The notes under the pieces were generated by a model, which searched no databases, was not told where the DNA came from, and saw nothing but the letters and a program-made list of their open reading frames with translations. DNA of 43,690 bases. Origin: an uncultured Flavobacteriaceae bacterium. GTDB taxonomy: Bacteria; Bacteroidota; Bacteroidia; Flavobacteriales; Flavobacteriaceae. The DNA lies in the NCBI GenBank assembly GCA_937959395.1, contig CALGLR010000020.1:1-43690 (forward strand), in the 5' to 3' direction. Shown in pieces: positions 37,086-43,690 of the stretch. The stretch's first letter is position 1, and the number at the start of each line of letters is the position of its first letter. The translations under genes were made by a program, and so were the position numbers.

Positions 37086-39275
37086 ATGAAATGCACTTTT
37101 TTTATTGTGTTACTGTTTTTTTGTACGAATATTCTTTTCGTACAAGAGACGACTATTATGGTTAAAAGTGAAGGAGAATCTCCTGAAGAAGAAAATTATT
37201 CTAAACTTAAAAAAGCTTTTAATTTCATTATTAATAATAAACCGAATGAAGGTCTGGAGTTATCTATTGAAGTATTAGATTTTGCTAGAGAAGTTGATAA
37301 TGATACACTTAAAGCAAACGCCTACAACAACATAGGAGTCGCTTTAGGGATACTAAATAATAATGAAGGTGCACTAGAGAATATTCGGAAAGCTAAAAGA
37401 ATATATGTAAATATTAATGCTTATAATTACATTATTAGGTCTAACAATAATTTAGGAGTTCATTACAGGGCATTAGGAAGAGTAGATAGTTCTAACGTCT
37501 ATTTTGAGAAAGCTTTAAAAATGGCAAAACAAATAGGTAACAAAAAACAACAAGTACTCCCAAACTATAATTTAGGTAAAAACTATACTTATTTAAGTAA
37601 AAAATATGATAAAGCATTATACCATTTACATAAAGCATTAAAGCTCTCTGATTATGGAAAAAGTAATTTGACTACAAAGGGAACTATCTATAACATAATA
37701 GGAGACGTGCATACAAATCTTGGGGAAAGTAAATTAGCTCATTTTTATTATGACAAAGCAATTGGTTATGGGAAAGCTAATGGATTTTTAAAAATTCTAA
37801 GTTATGCATATAAATCTAAAATCGATCTTTATGAAGATCAAGATGATCAAGTCATGTTAAATTCAAGTTTGCAAGAATTAATTAAACTAAAAGATTCTAT
37901 ACGAATTATTACAAAAAAAGATTTAGGGAAGGAGATCGAAGCTAAATACCAACTTAAAGAGAATAAAGCAAAAATTGAATTTATAGAAAAAGAGAAAATA
38001 GTTCAAAAAGAATTATTAGAGAAATCAAAAGTCTTTAATATGTTTTTAGCAATATTAATGACCATTCTTATATTCACGGCTTATTGGATATATATAAAAA
38101 ATAAAGAATTAAAAATAGCAAAAGACAGAGCAGAGAGATTGTCACAAGTAAAGAGTGATTTCTACTCAGAGATAAGTCATGAACTTAGAACGCCTTTGTA
38201 TGCTGTAATTGAGCTTTCTAGTTTATTACTTAAAGAAAACGTAAATGTAAAACATAGAGAATATTTAGAATCGTTAAAATTTTCAGGTAACCATCTGTTA
38301 TCACTTATTAATAATGTATTACAGCTTAATAAGGTGGAATCTGGAAAAATGCAACTGCAAGAATTAAACTTTAATTTAAAAGAGTTAATTACCAATATTA
38401 TAGATTCTTTAGAATTTGCATTAAGAGATAGTGGTAATAAAATTATTTTAAATTACGATTATAAAATACCTAGCGGTCTTGTTGGAGATTCACTTAAACT
38501 CTCTCAAATTTTTATTAATTTAATTTCAAATGCTATAAAATTCACTAACAATGGTAGTATTGAAATTATAATTAAAGAAATACATGAGGTAGGTAGTAAT
38601 AACGATATTAAAATTTTCTTTAGTGTTAAAGATGATGGAATAGGAATACCTAAAGAGAAACAAGATAAAGTGTTTGAAGATTTTTATCAAGAATTAGCAG
38701 AAAATGAAAACACATATAAAGGTACAGGTCTAGGTTTATCTATTGTTAAAAGAACATTAGATGCTATGAATAGTAATATCCAATTAGAGAGTGAGGAGGA
38801 TAAAGGAACAGCTTTCTTTTTTGAAATTATTTTTAAGAGACAAAGTAACGAAAATTGTGGTGAAGTTATTTGTATGGATGAGCTAGATCTCATTAGAGGT
38901 TATAAAATTTTAATTGTTGATGATAATAAAATAAATCAACTCGTTACAAAGAAAGTCCTAGATCAGTTAGATGTCAAATCTAGCGTTGTAGGTTCTGGTA
39001 AAGATGCGATAGAAATTGTTAAGAAAGAGTATTTCGATTGTATTTTAATGGATTTGCATATGCCTGAATTAGATGGTTATGAAACTTCAAAATACATACG
39101 AGAATTTAATAGAGATATTTCTATTGTGGCACTTACAGCAGCTTCATCTGAAGAGGTTGAGAAAAAAATAAATAATTATGAGATGGATGGTTACGTATTA
39201 AAACCATTTGTTTTAAGCGATTTTATAACTACAATAACCAGAGCGGTAAATAAAACCGATAAATTTATTGCTTAA
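37086..39275 (+). CDS. TPR-containing hybrid histidine kinase (copy 2)
   Basis: 729 residues with the same layout as the gene before it: signal peptide at 1-20 (ends LFVQ), TPR region ~35-270, coiled coil, transmembrane segment at ~320-339, HisKA with His365, ATPase boxes LINLISNAIKFTNNG, KDDGIGI and GTGLGLSI, then a receiver with Asp656 in LMDLHMP. The kinase core and receiver are very similar to copy 1, while the TPR sensor part is clearly more diverged, so the two may sense different partners yet share a phosphorelay target. Its last 11 bases overlap the convergent coaD gene. Confidence 0.93.
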   Translation: MKCTFFIVLLFFCTNILFVQETTIMVKSEGESPEEENYSKLKKAFNFIINNKPNEGLELSIEVLDFAREVDNDTLKANAYNNIGVALGILNNNEGALENIRKAKRIYVNINAYNYIIRSNNNLGVHYRALGRVDSSNVYFEKALKMAKQIGNKKQQVLPNYNLGKNYTYLSKKYDKALYHLHKALKLSDYGKSNLTTKGTIYNIIGDVHTNLGESKLAHFYYDKAIGYGKANGFLKILSYAYKSKIDLYEDQDDQVMLNSSLQELIKLKDSIRIITKKDLGKEIEAKYQLKENKAKIEFIEKEKIVQKELLEKSKVFNMFLAILMTILIFTAYWIYIKNKELKIAKDRAERLSQVKSDFYSEISHELRTPLYAVIELSSLLLKENVNVKHREYLESLKFSGNHLLSLINNVLQLNKVESGKMQLQELNFNLKELITNIIDSLEFALRDSGNKIILNYDYKIPSGLVGDSLKLSQIFINLISNAIKFTNNGSIEIIIKEIHEVGSNNDIKIFFSVKDDGIGIPKEKQDKVFEDFYQELAENENTYKGTGLGLSIVKRTLDAMNSNIQLESEEDKGTAFFFEIIFKRQSNENCGEVICMDELDLIRGYKILIVDDNKINQLVTKKVLDQLDVKSSVVGSGKDAIEIVKKEYFDCILMDLHMPELDGYETSKYIREFNRDISIVALTAASSEEVEKKINNYEMDGYVLKPFVLSDFITTITRAVNKTDKFIA

Positions 39276-39723
39276 CACGCACGCTATCTGGTACTAATTT
39301 TGTGTAATCCCCATTGTATTTAATAACCTCCCTTACTATTGAAGAAGAGATATAAGATGTACTTGCCGCAGTTAATAAGAACACCGTTTCAATAGGAGCC
39401 AAGTCTCTATTTGTATGAGCAATAGCTTTTTCAAACTCGAAATCGGCAGGATTACGAAGACCTCTTAGTATAAATTTTACATCAATTTCTTTACAGAGAT
39501 CTACAGTTAAACCTTGGTAGGTAATGACTTTAATTTTTGGCTCACCTTTAAATGCATCTTCAATAAACTTTACACGCTCCTCTAACGAAAACATGTATTT
39601 TTTGGCAGAATTGACACCAATCGCAACAGTGACTTCATCAAAGAGTGTTAAACCACGTTCGATAATATCGTAATGTCCTTTGGTAATTGGATCAAAAGAT
39701 CCTGGAAAAATGGCTCGTTTCAT
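39265..39723 (-). CDS. coaD: Phosphopantetheine adenylyltransferase CoaD
   Basis: Makes dephospho-CoA from phosphopantetheine and ATP. The nucleotidyltransferase motif PGSFDPITKGHYDII lies near the N-terminus (family T/HxGH), with LRNPADFEFE and the C-terminal TSYISSSIVREV (ISSTxxR-like). 152 residues, complete. The 3' end overlaps the second hybrid kinase gene by 11 bases on the opposite strand. It is the last of the minus-strand run ddl-zinc ribbon-coaD. Confidence 0.95.
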   Translation of the reverse strand: MKRAIFPGSFDPITKGHYDIIERGLTLFDEVTVAIGVNSAKKYMFSLEERVKFIEDAFKGEPKIKVITYQGLTVDLCKEIDVKFILRGLRNPADFEFEKAIAHTNRDLAPIETVFLLTAASTSYISSSIVREVIKYNGDYTKLVPDSVRVKQ

Positions 39724-39763
39724 TTATTATCTTCTATAATTTTATTTAAAGAAAGTATTAGAC

Positions 39764-40369
39764 TTAATCTCTGTCAATCTCGAAAATTGTTTCATCAGTA
39801 TATAAACCTATAATCTCTTGTTTAGAAATACTATATTCTTCAGTTGTGTAGTTTTTGTCTACATCAATCTTATCAATGCCACTTTTTTTATCAACTTCGT
39901 AGTCATTACTAATTAAATAAATACTATCATTAGTTACATCTTTTATGCGCATCGTGGAATAATAACCTTTTTGACTACCATTGATAGAATAAACATCTCC
40001 AATTTCTGGAGCATTAATGTATTTTAGATTATTTGCTTTGTTTTGAGAGGACGAATACATAATAAACCCTATTGCAATAGCAATTATGCCTAACCCGGCA
40101 AAATGTTTAATTGGAACACCTGTGTGTTTTTCTAATTCAAACTTACTTTGAATCTGCCTAGGTAATTCTTTTAGTTTAAAAGTTTTTTTGCAACTGTCAC
40201 ATTCTAAAATGTTTTGTTTTCCAATTGGAAAAATAGGAATCCAATAAATATAAGCATATTTACCAAAAACACTATAAGTCATTGTTGTTTGGTTTTCACA
40301 GTTTGGACAAGTAATATTATTTAATCGTCCGTCTTTTAATCTTGAAGCATTAGTTCCATAAAATACCAT
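39764..40369 (-). CDS. Zinc-ribbon membrane protein of unknown function
   Basis: 201 residues. The N-terminal zinc ribbon has two CxxC knuckles (ITCPNCENQ and LECDSCKKTF) around a hydrophobic patch YAYIYWIPIFPIGKQN. A single transmembrane segment lies at ~110-127 (LGIIAIAIGFIMYSS). The C-terminal ~75 residues (PEIGDVYSINGSQKGYYSTMRIKDV...) may form a small beta domain. No function is known to me. It sits between ddl and coaD on the same strand, 38 and 40 bases from them, so it is likely cotranscribed. Confidence 0.8.
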   Translation of the reverse strand: MVFYGTNASRLKDGRLNNITCPNCENQTTMTYSVFGKYAYIYWIPIFPIGKQNILECDSCKKTFKLKELPRQIQSKFELEKHTGVPIKHFAGLGIIAIAIGFIMYSSSQNKANNLKYINAPEIGDVYSINGSQKGYYSTMRIKDVTNDSIYLISNDYEVDKKSGIDKIDVDKNYTTEEYSISKQEIIGLYTDETIFEIDRD

Positions 40370-40407
40370 ATCGTTTGTATTAGGTTAGTTTTTTAAATGT
40401 ACTATAA

Positions 40408-41382
40408 TTATTTCAAAGCCTCTTCAATAGCACTACTAAACAATTCTTGGATTGAAATACCTGCTTCTGTTGCTTGTTGCGGTAAAATACTTTCTTTAGT
40501 TAACCCAGGGACGGTATTCATCTCTAGTAAATAAGGTTCTCCATTTTTAAAAATAAATTCACTTCGGGAAAACCCTTTCATTTTTAATACATCATAGATT
40601 TTTTTTGCGATGGTATTCACTTTTGTTTCTTGCGTTTTTGTAATACGAGCAGGTGTGATTTCTTGAGATTTCCCTAAATATTTAGCCTCATAATCAAAAA
40701 AATCATTATCACTAACAATTTCGGTAATTGGTAAAACCTTAGTTTTTCCTTTATAAGTTATAACGCCAACAGAGACTTCTACACCTTCTAAAAAAGATTC
40801 AATAATAATTTCATTATCCTCTTTAAAAGCAACATCTATAGCTTTTTGTAAATTTTCTTTTTTATGCACTTTAGAAATACCAAAACTACTACCTGCCTTA
40901 TTTGCTTTAACAAAACAAGGTAAACCTACTTTTTTTATGATTTCCTCTTCATTAATAATATCTCCATGATTAAGAAAATAATTCTCGGCAGTTAAAATGC
41001 CATAAGGTTTTAAGGTGCTAATACAATCTCTTTTATTAAATGTTAAAGCGGCTTGATACATATCGCAACTAGTTTGTGGTAGGTTTAATAACTTAAAATA
41101 AGCTTGCATAAATCCATCTTCTCCAGGAGAACCATGAATGGCATTAAAAACACAATCGAAAGTAATCTTTGTGTCATTTATAATTACAGAGAAATCATTT
41201 TTATCAATAGGGAATTCATTGCCTTTATAATCCACGTATACCCACCTGTCTTTAAATATGTGTATTCTAAAGCTATTATATTTTATAGGATCTAAAGATT
41301 CATAAACAACATTACCACTCTTTAAAGATATTTTATATTCACTAGAATAGCCGCCCATTATTATGGCTATATTTTTTTTCAT
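40408..41382 (-). CDS. ddl: D-alanine--D-alanine ligase
   Basis: ATP-grasp enzyme forming D-Ala-D-Ala for peptidoglycan. N-terminal IAIIMGGYSSEYKISLKSG is the family start (GGxSxE), followed by NAIHGSPGEDGFMQAYF, the ATP-grasp segments CFVKANKAGSSFGISKV and IIIESFLEGVEVSVGV, and the C-terminal LLEMNTVPGLTKESILPQQ. 324 residues, complete. It is divergent from the PASTA protein gene, which may also relate to the cell wall. Confidence 0.95.
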   Translation of the reverse strand: MKKNIAIIMGGYSSEYKISLKSGNVVYESLDPIKYNSFRIHIFKDRWVYVDYKGNEFPIDKNDFSVIINDTKITFDCVFNAIHGSPGEDGFMQAYFKLLNLPQTSCDMYQAALTFNKRDCISTLKPYGILTAENYFLNHGDIINEEEIIKKVGLPCFVKANKAGSSFGISKVHKKENLQKAIDVAFKEDNEIIIESFLEGVEVSVGVITYKGKTKVLPITEIVSDNDFFDYEAKYLGKSQEITPARITKTQETKVNTIAKKIYDVLKMKGFSRSEFIFKNGEPYLLEMNTVPGLTKESILPQQATEAGISIQELFSSAIEEALK

Positions 41383-41539
41383 AAATCTATTTTTTATTTC
41401 GAAGTAGAATACAATTAAACGTTAAACACTTTAAAGTATACAAATAAAATTACTAATTATTCGTTTATCAAAAATATCATTTTCTTTTGGAACAAATTCA
41501 AAGTATAATAAGTATGAACAATAAACCTTTTTGTTTTTA

Positions 41540-41547
41540 TATATTTG
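41540..41547 (+). promoter_or_regulatory. Candidate -7 box that decides the PASTA protein start
   Basis: TATATTTG is a full TAnnTTTG match, 19 bases before the ATG at 41567. Transcription from here would begin downstream of the possible TTG start at 41531, which supports the ATG. Confidence 0.45.
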
Positions 41548-41566
41548 CTACTTAAAAAGACATAAA

Positions 41567-42118
41567 ATGAGTTTTCTTAATTTTATTAAAAATAAGATTT
41601 TTTTTAAACAATTGGCATTAGCAATAGTTGCTATAGTCGTACTTTGCTTTATTATATTGCAGTATTTAAATAGTACGACTAATCACGGTGATTTTGAGGT
41701 GGTACCAGATCTAAAAGGTAAATCTATAGATGTGGCAAAGATTGAGCTGGAAGAGAATAATTTAATAATTCAAATTCAGGACTCTGCTAATTATAATCCT
41801 AATTATCCAAGATTTTCAATAATAGAGCAGGAACCATTAGCAGGTACTAATGTAAAAGAAAACAGGAAAATATACTTAACACTAAACCCTTCAGGTTATC
41901 CTAAAATTAAAATACCTAGAAACATTATCGGGCTTACTTACCGGCAAGCTAAACCTACATTACTTCAATTAGGTTTTAAAATAGGCAAGATTACTTATGT
42001 CGATTATATTGCTAAAGATGAAGTTAGAGGACTTCGTTATAAAGGAAAAACCATAAAACCAGGAACAGCTTTAGCTAAAACTGAAACTATTGATTTGATT
42101 TTAGGAAACGGAAAATAA
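41567..42118 (+). CDS. PASTA domain membrane protein
   Basis: 183 residues from the ATG at 41567 (MSFLNFIKNK); the frame is open 12 codons further to a TTG, but those codons overlap the predicted promoter. A single transmembrane segment at ~14-34 (ALAIVAIVVLCFIILQYL) is followed by two PASTA domains: the first around VVPDLKGKSIDVAKIELEENNL, the second around IPRNIIGLTYRQAKPTLLQLGFKIG, and a remnant third unit at the end. PASTA domains bind peptidoglycan fragments in Ser/Thr kinases and PBPs; here no kinase or transpeptidase domain is attached. It is followed by rluD after 35 bases. Confidence 0.88.
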   Translation: MSFLNFIKNKIFFKQLALAIVAIVVLCFIILQYLNSTTNHGDFEVVPDLKGKSIDVAKIELEENNLIIQIQDSANYNPNYPRFSIIEQEPLAGTNVKENRKIYLTLNPSGYPKIKIPRNIIGLTYRQAKPTLLQLGFKIGKITYVDYIAKDEVRGLRYKGKTIKPGTALAKTETIDLILGNGK

Positions 42119-42153
42119 TACACTTACTTCTAAAGAGTTAGAAGTTAAAATAA

Positions 42154-43191
42154 ATGGAAGATTACACCCCGAAATTACCAAACGAGGAGAATAACTCATT
42201 ATACGAGCACTATTCTTTTACAGCTGAAAAAGGACAATCCCCTTTAAGGATAGATAAATATTTAATGAATTTTATTGAGAATGCAACGCGTAATAAAATA
42301 CAAGCGGCTGCTAAGTCTGGTAATATTTACGTTAATGGTACGCCTGTAAAATCTAATTATAAGGTAAAAGCAAACGATGTTATAAAAGTACTTTTTGAGC
42401 ATCCTCCACATGAGAATTTATTAGTTGCTGAAGATATTCCTTTGGATATTATTTATGAAGATGAAGATCTTTTGGTTGTTAATAAGCCGGCAGGAATGGT
42501 AGTACACCCAGGGCATGGTAATTATTCAGGAACTTTAATAAATGCGCTTATTTTTCATTTTGATAATTTACCTAATAATTCGAGTGAACGACCAGGTTTA
42601 GTTCATAGAATAGATAAAGATACAACAGGTTTATTAGTCGTTGCTAAAACAGAAATAGCAATGGCACATTTAAGCAAGCAATTTAAGGATAAAACTAGCG
42701 AACGAGAATATATTGCGATTGTATGGGGTAATATTGAAGAAGATGAAGGTACAATAGTTGGGAATATAGGGAGGCATCCCAAAAACAGATTACAGAATAC
42801 CGTATATTTAGATGACGAGGAAGGAAAAGGTAAGCCAGCCGTCACTCATTTTAAAGTATTAGAACGTTTAGGATATGTAACACTTGTAACTTGTAAGCTA
42901 GAAACAGGTCGTACGCATCAAATACGTGTGCACATGAAACACATAGGTCATACACTTTTTAACGATGAACGTTATGGAGGAAATCTTATTTTAAAAGGGA
43001 CTACGTTTACGAAGTATAAACAATTTGTAGATAATTGTTTTAAAATATTGCCAAGACAAGCTTTACATGCAAAGACATTGGGATTTGAACATCCAACCAA
43101 GGGAGAGTTTTTACGTTTTGAAGCGCCCATACCAAAAGATATGGAAGATTGTATAGAAAAGTGGAAAGGCTATTCTAAATACAAAGAATAA
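42154..43191 (+). CDS. rluD: RluD-type 23S rRNA pseudouridine synthase
   Basis: 345 residues. An S4 RNA-binding domain (LRIDKYLMNFIENATRNKIQAAAKSGNIYVNG) precedes the RluA-type catalytic domain. The catalytic aspartate is Asp154 in HRIDKDTTGLLVVAK. LVTCKLETGRTHQIRVHMKHIGH is the other family signature. RluD modifies helix 69 of 23S rRNA; RluC-type specificity cannot be excluded, but S4 plus length favour RluD. Likely cotranscribed with the PASTA gene. Confidence 0.92.
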   Translation: MEDYTPKLPNEENNSLYEHYSFTAEKGQSPLRIDKYLMNFIENATRNKIQAAAKSGNIYVNGTPVKSNYKVKANDVIKVLFEHPPHENLLVAEDIPLDIIYEDEDLLVVNKPAGMVVHPGHGNYSGTLINALIFHFDNLPNNSSERPGLVHRIDKDTTGLLVVAKTEIAMAHLSKQFKDKTSEREYIAIVWGNIEEDEGTIVGNIGRHPKNRLQNTVYLDDEEGKGKPAVTHFKVLERLGYVTLVTCKLETGRTHQIRVHMKHIGHTLFNDERYGGNLILKGTTFTKYKQFVDNCFKILPRQALHAKTLGFEHPTKGEFLRFEAPIPKDMEDCIEKWKGYSKYKE

Positions 43192-43295
43192 CATGTAATT
43201 ATCTTTTATGAACCTCTAATTAATACGGTTTTATACTAATAATTAATTTTTTTATTATATTTACTTAAGCTTATACAGCTTGTTTAAAAAATAAT

Positions 43296-43481
43296 ATGAT
43301 GAATATCATTACATTTTTAACTATAGCCTCCCTTATAGTATTAGTTTTTATATTATTATCAATGATGAGACTTTCAAAATTGAAAAAGAAACGTACAATG
43401 GGTAGAAGTATATCGAAAATTAGTTGGTACGATAAGCAATTAATGAAGCGATTTGCAAAAGAATTTCCTTTAGATGAGTAA
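43296..43481 (+). CDS. Small membrane protein of unknown function
   Basis: 61 residues: one transmembrane helix at ~4-23 (IITFLTIASLIVLVFILLSM), a lysine-rich stretch (KLKKKRTMGR), and a C-terminus KQLMKRFAKEFPLDE. The composition and the clean start suggest a real gene, but I do not recognise the family. It lies 104 bases after rluD on the same strand and just before the incoming insertion sequence. Confidence 0.5.
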   Translation: MMNIITFLTIASLIVLVFILLSMMRLSKLKKKRTMGRSISKISWYDKQLMKRFAKEFPLDE

Positions 43482-43565
43482 CACTCTTCTCCATTTAAAT
43501 CATAACGAAATTAAATCTTATTATAATTAATTTCAATTCCTTTTATTTTTTAATTGTATATCCGC

Positions 43566-43690
43566 TTAATGTCCATTAGTTGTAATACTAGCTATTACTA
43601 GTCTATCGAATATTCTTTCTCCAAAATATCTTCGATTGAGCTTGTAGACAAACTCATTGAGATATAACTGTAAATATTTTTTCTTGATTT
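43566..43690 (-). mobile_element. C-terminus of an IS1595/ISXO2-like transposase (cut by window edge)
   Basis: Reading inward from the right edge on the minus strand gives 40 residues to a TAA at 43568-43566. The peptide contains KYLQLYLNEFVYKLNRRYF and GERIFDRLVIASITTNG. The pattern Y-L-E-F-x4-NRR-x12-FDRL-ASI is the typical end of DDE transposases of the IS1595 (ISXO2-like) group. The rest of the gene lies outside. Bases 43482-43565 are non-coding and should contain the element's end, but a terminal inverted repeat cannot be set from one side. Intact or broken status is unknown. Confidence 0.75.

Overview
The window looks like a chromosomal segment of a member of the family Flavobacteriaceae (phylum Bacteroidota). 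This is inferred from the low GC content, type IX secretion system (T9SS) sorting domains, promoter boxes of the Bacteroidota type (TTTG about 19-20 nt upstream of a TAnnTTTG-like box), a PafA-type alkaline phosphatase, and housekeeping neighbourhoods of flavobacterial type (LUD protein-ftsH-rsfS | birA, and coaD-zinc ribbon-ddl | PASTA-rluD). No tRNA or rRNA gene, CRISPR array or prophage was seen.

Left part (1-8750): after the first 24 codons of an outgoing secreted protein, the minus strand carries a thiamine operon in the order thiS-thiC-[four-helix-bundle gene]-thiE/tenI-like-thiD-thiE-thiG-thiH-thiF/moeB-rhodanese. It is preceded by a TPP riboswitch and a well-spaced promoter. The operon covers HMP synthesis (ThiC), HMP phosphorylation (ThiD), thiazole synthesis (ThiF/ThiS/ThiG/ThiH) and coupling (ThiE). 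Most of its loose gene junctions are filled with short repeats: a 14-copy octamer after thiS, heptamer arrays after thiC and around the four-helix-bundle gene, a 109-bp palindrome before thiD, AGC-rich degenerate repeats plus a hairpin before thiH, and an inverted repeat before thiF. The four-helix-bundle gene lies between 33-bp exact direct repeats and looks like a cleanly removable insertion.

Middle part (8.9-25.9 kb): a SprT-like metalloprotein, mannose-1-phosphate guanylyltransferase, a DUF389 membrane protein, a secreted sulfatase with a T9SS domain, the MlaE/MlaF lipid transport pair, a PafA-like phosphatase and an unknown membrane protein. A minus-strand phospholipid cluster follows (LUD protein, cdsA, psd, acyl-CoA-binding protein) behind ftsH and rsfS, then birA, an SRPBCC protein, pyrE and a Nudix hydrolase.

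Right part (26.2-43.7 kb): a 1441-residue secreted repeat protein with two repeat families and a T9SS tail, a lipoprotein M14 carboxypeptidase, a small gene next to a SulP anion transporter, two tandem paralogous TPR hybrid histidine kinases with conserved leaders, then coaD, a zinc-ribbon membrane protein, ddl, a PASTA protein, rluD and a small membrane protein. The last 125 bases encode the C-terminus of a transposase resembling the IS1595/ISXO2 group, so an insertion sequence enters from the right edge.

Most of the window is conserved flavobacterial chromosome. The parts least explained by known genes are the repeat-filled thi operon, the exact 252-residue period of the giant secreted protein, and the duplicated sensor kinases.
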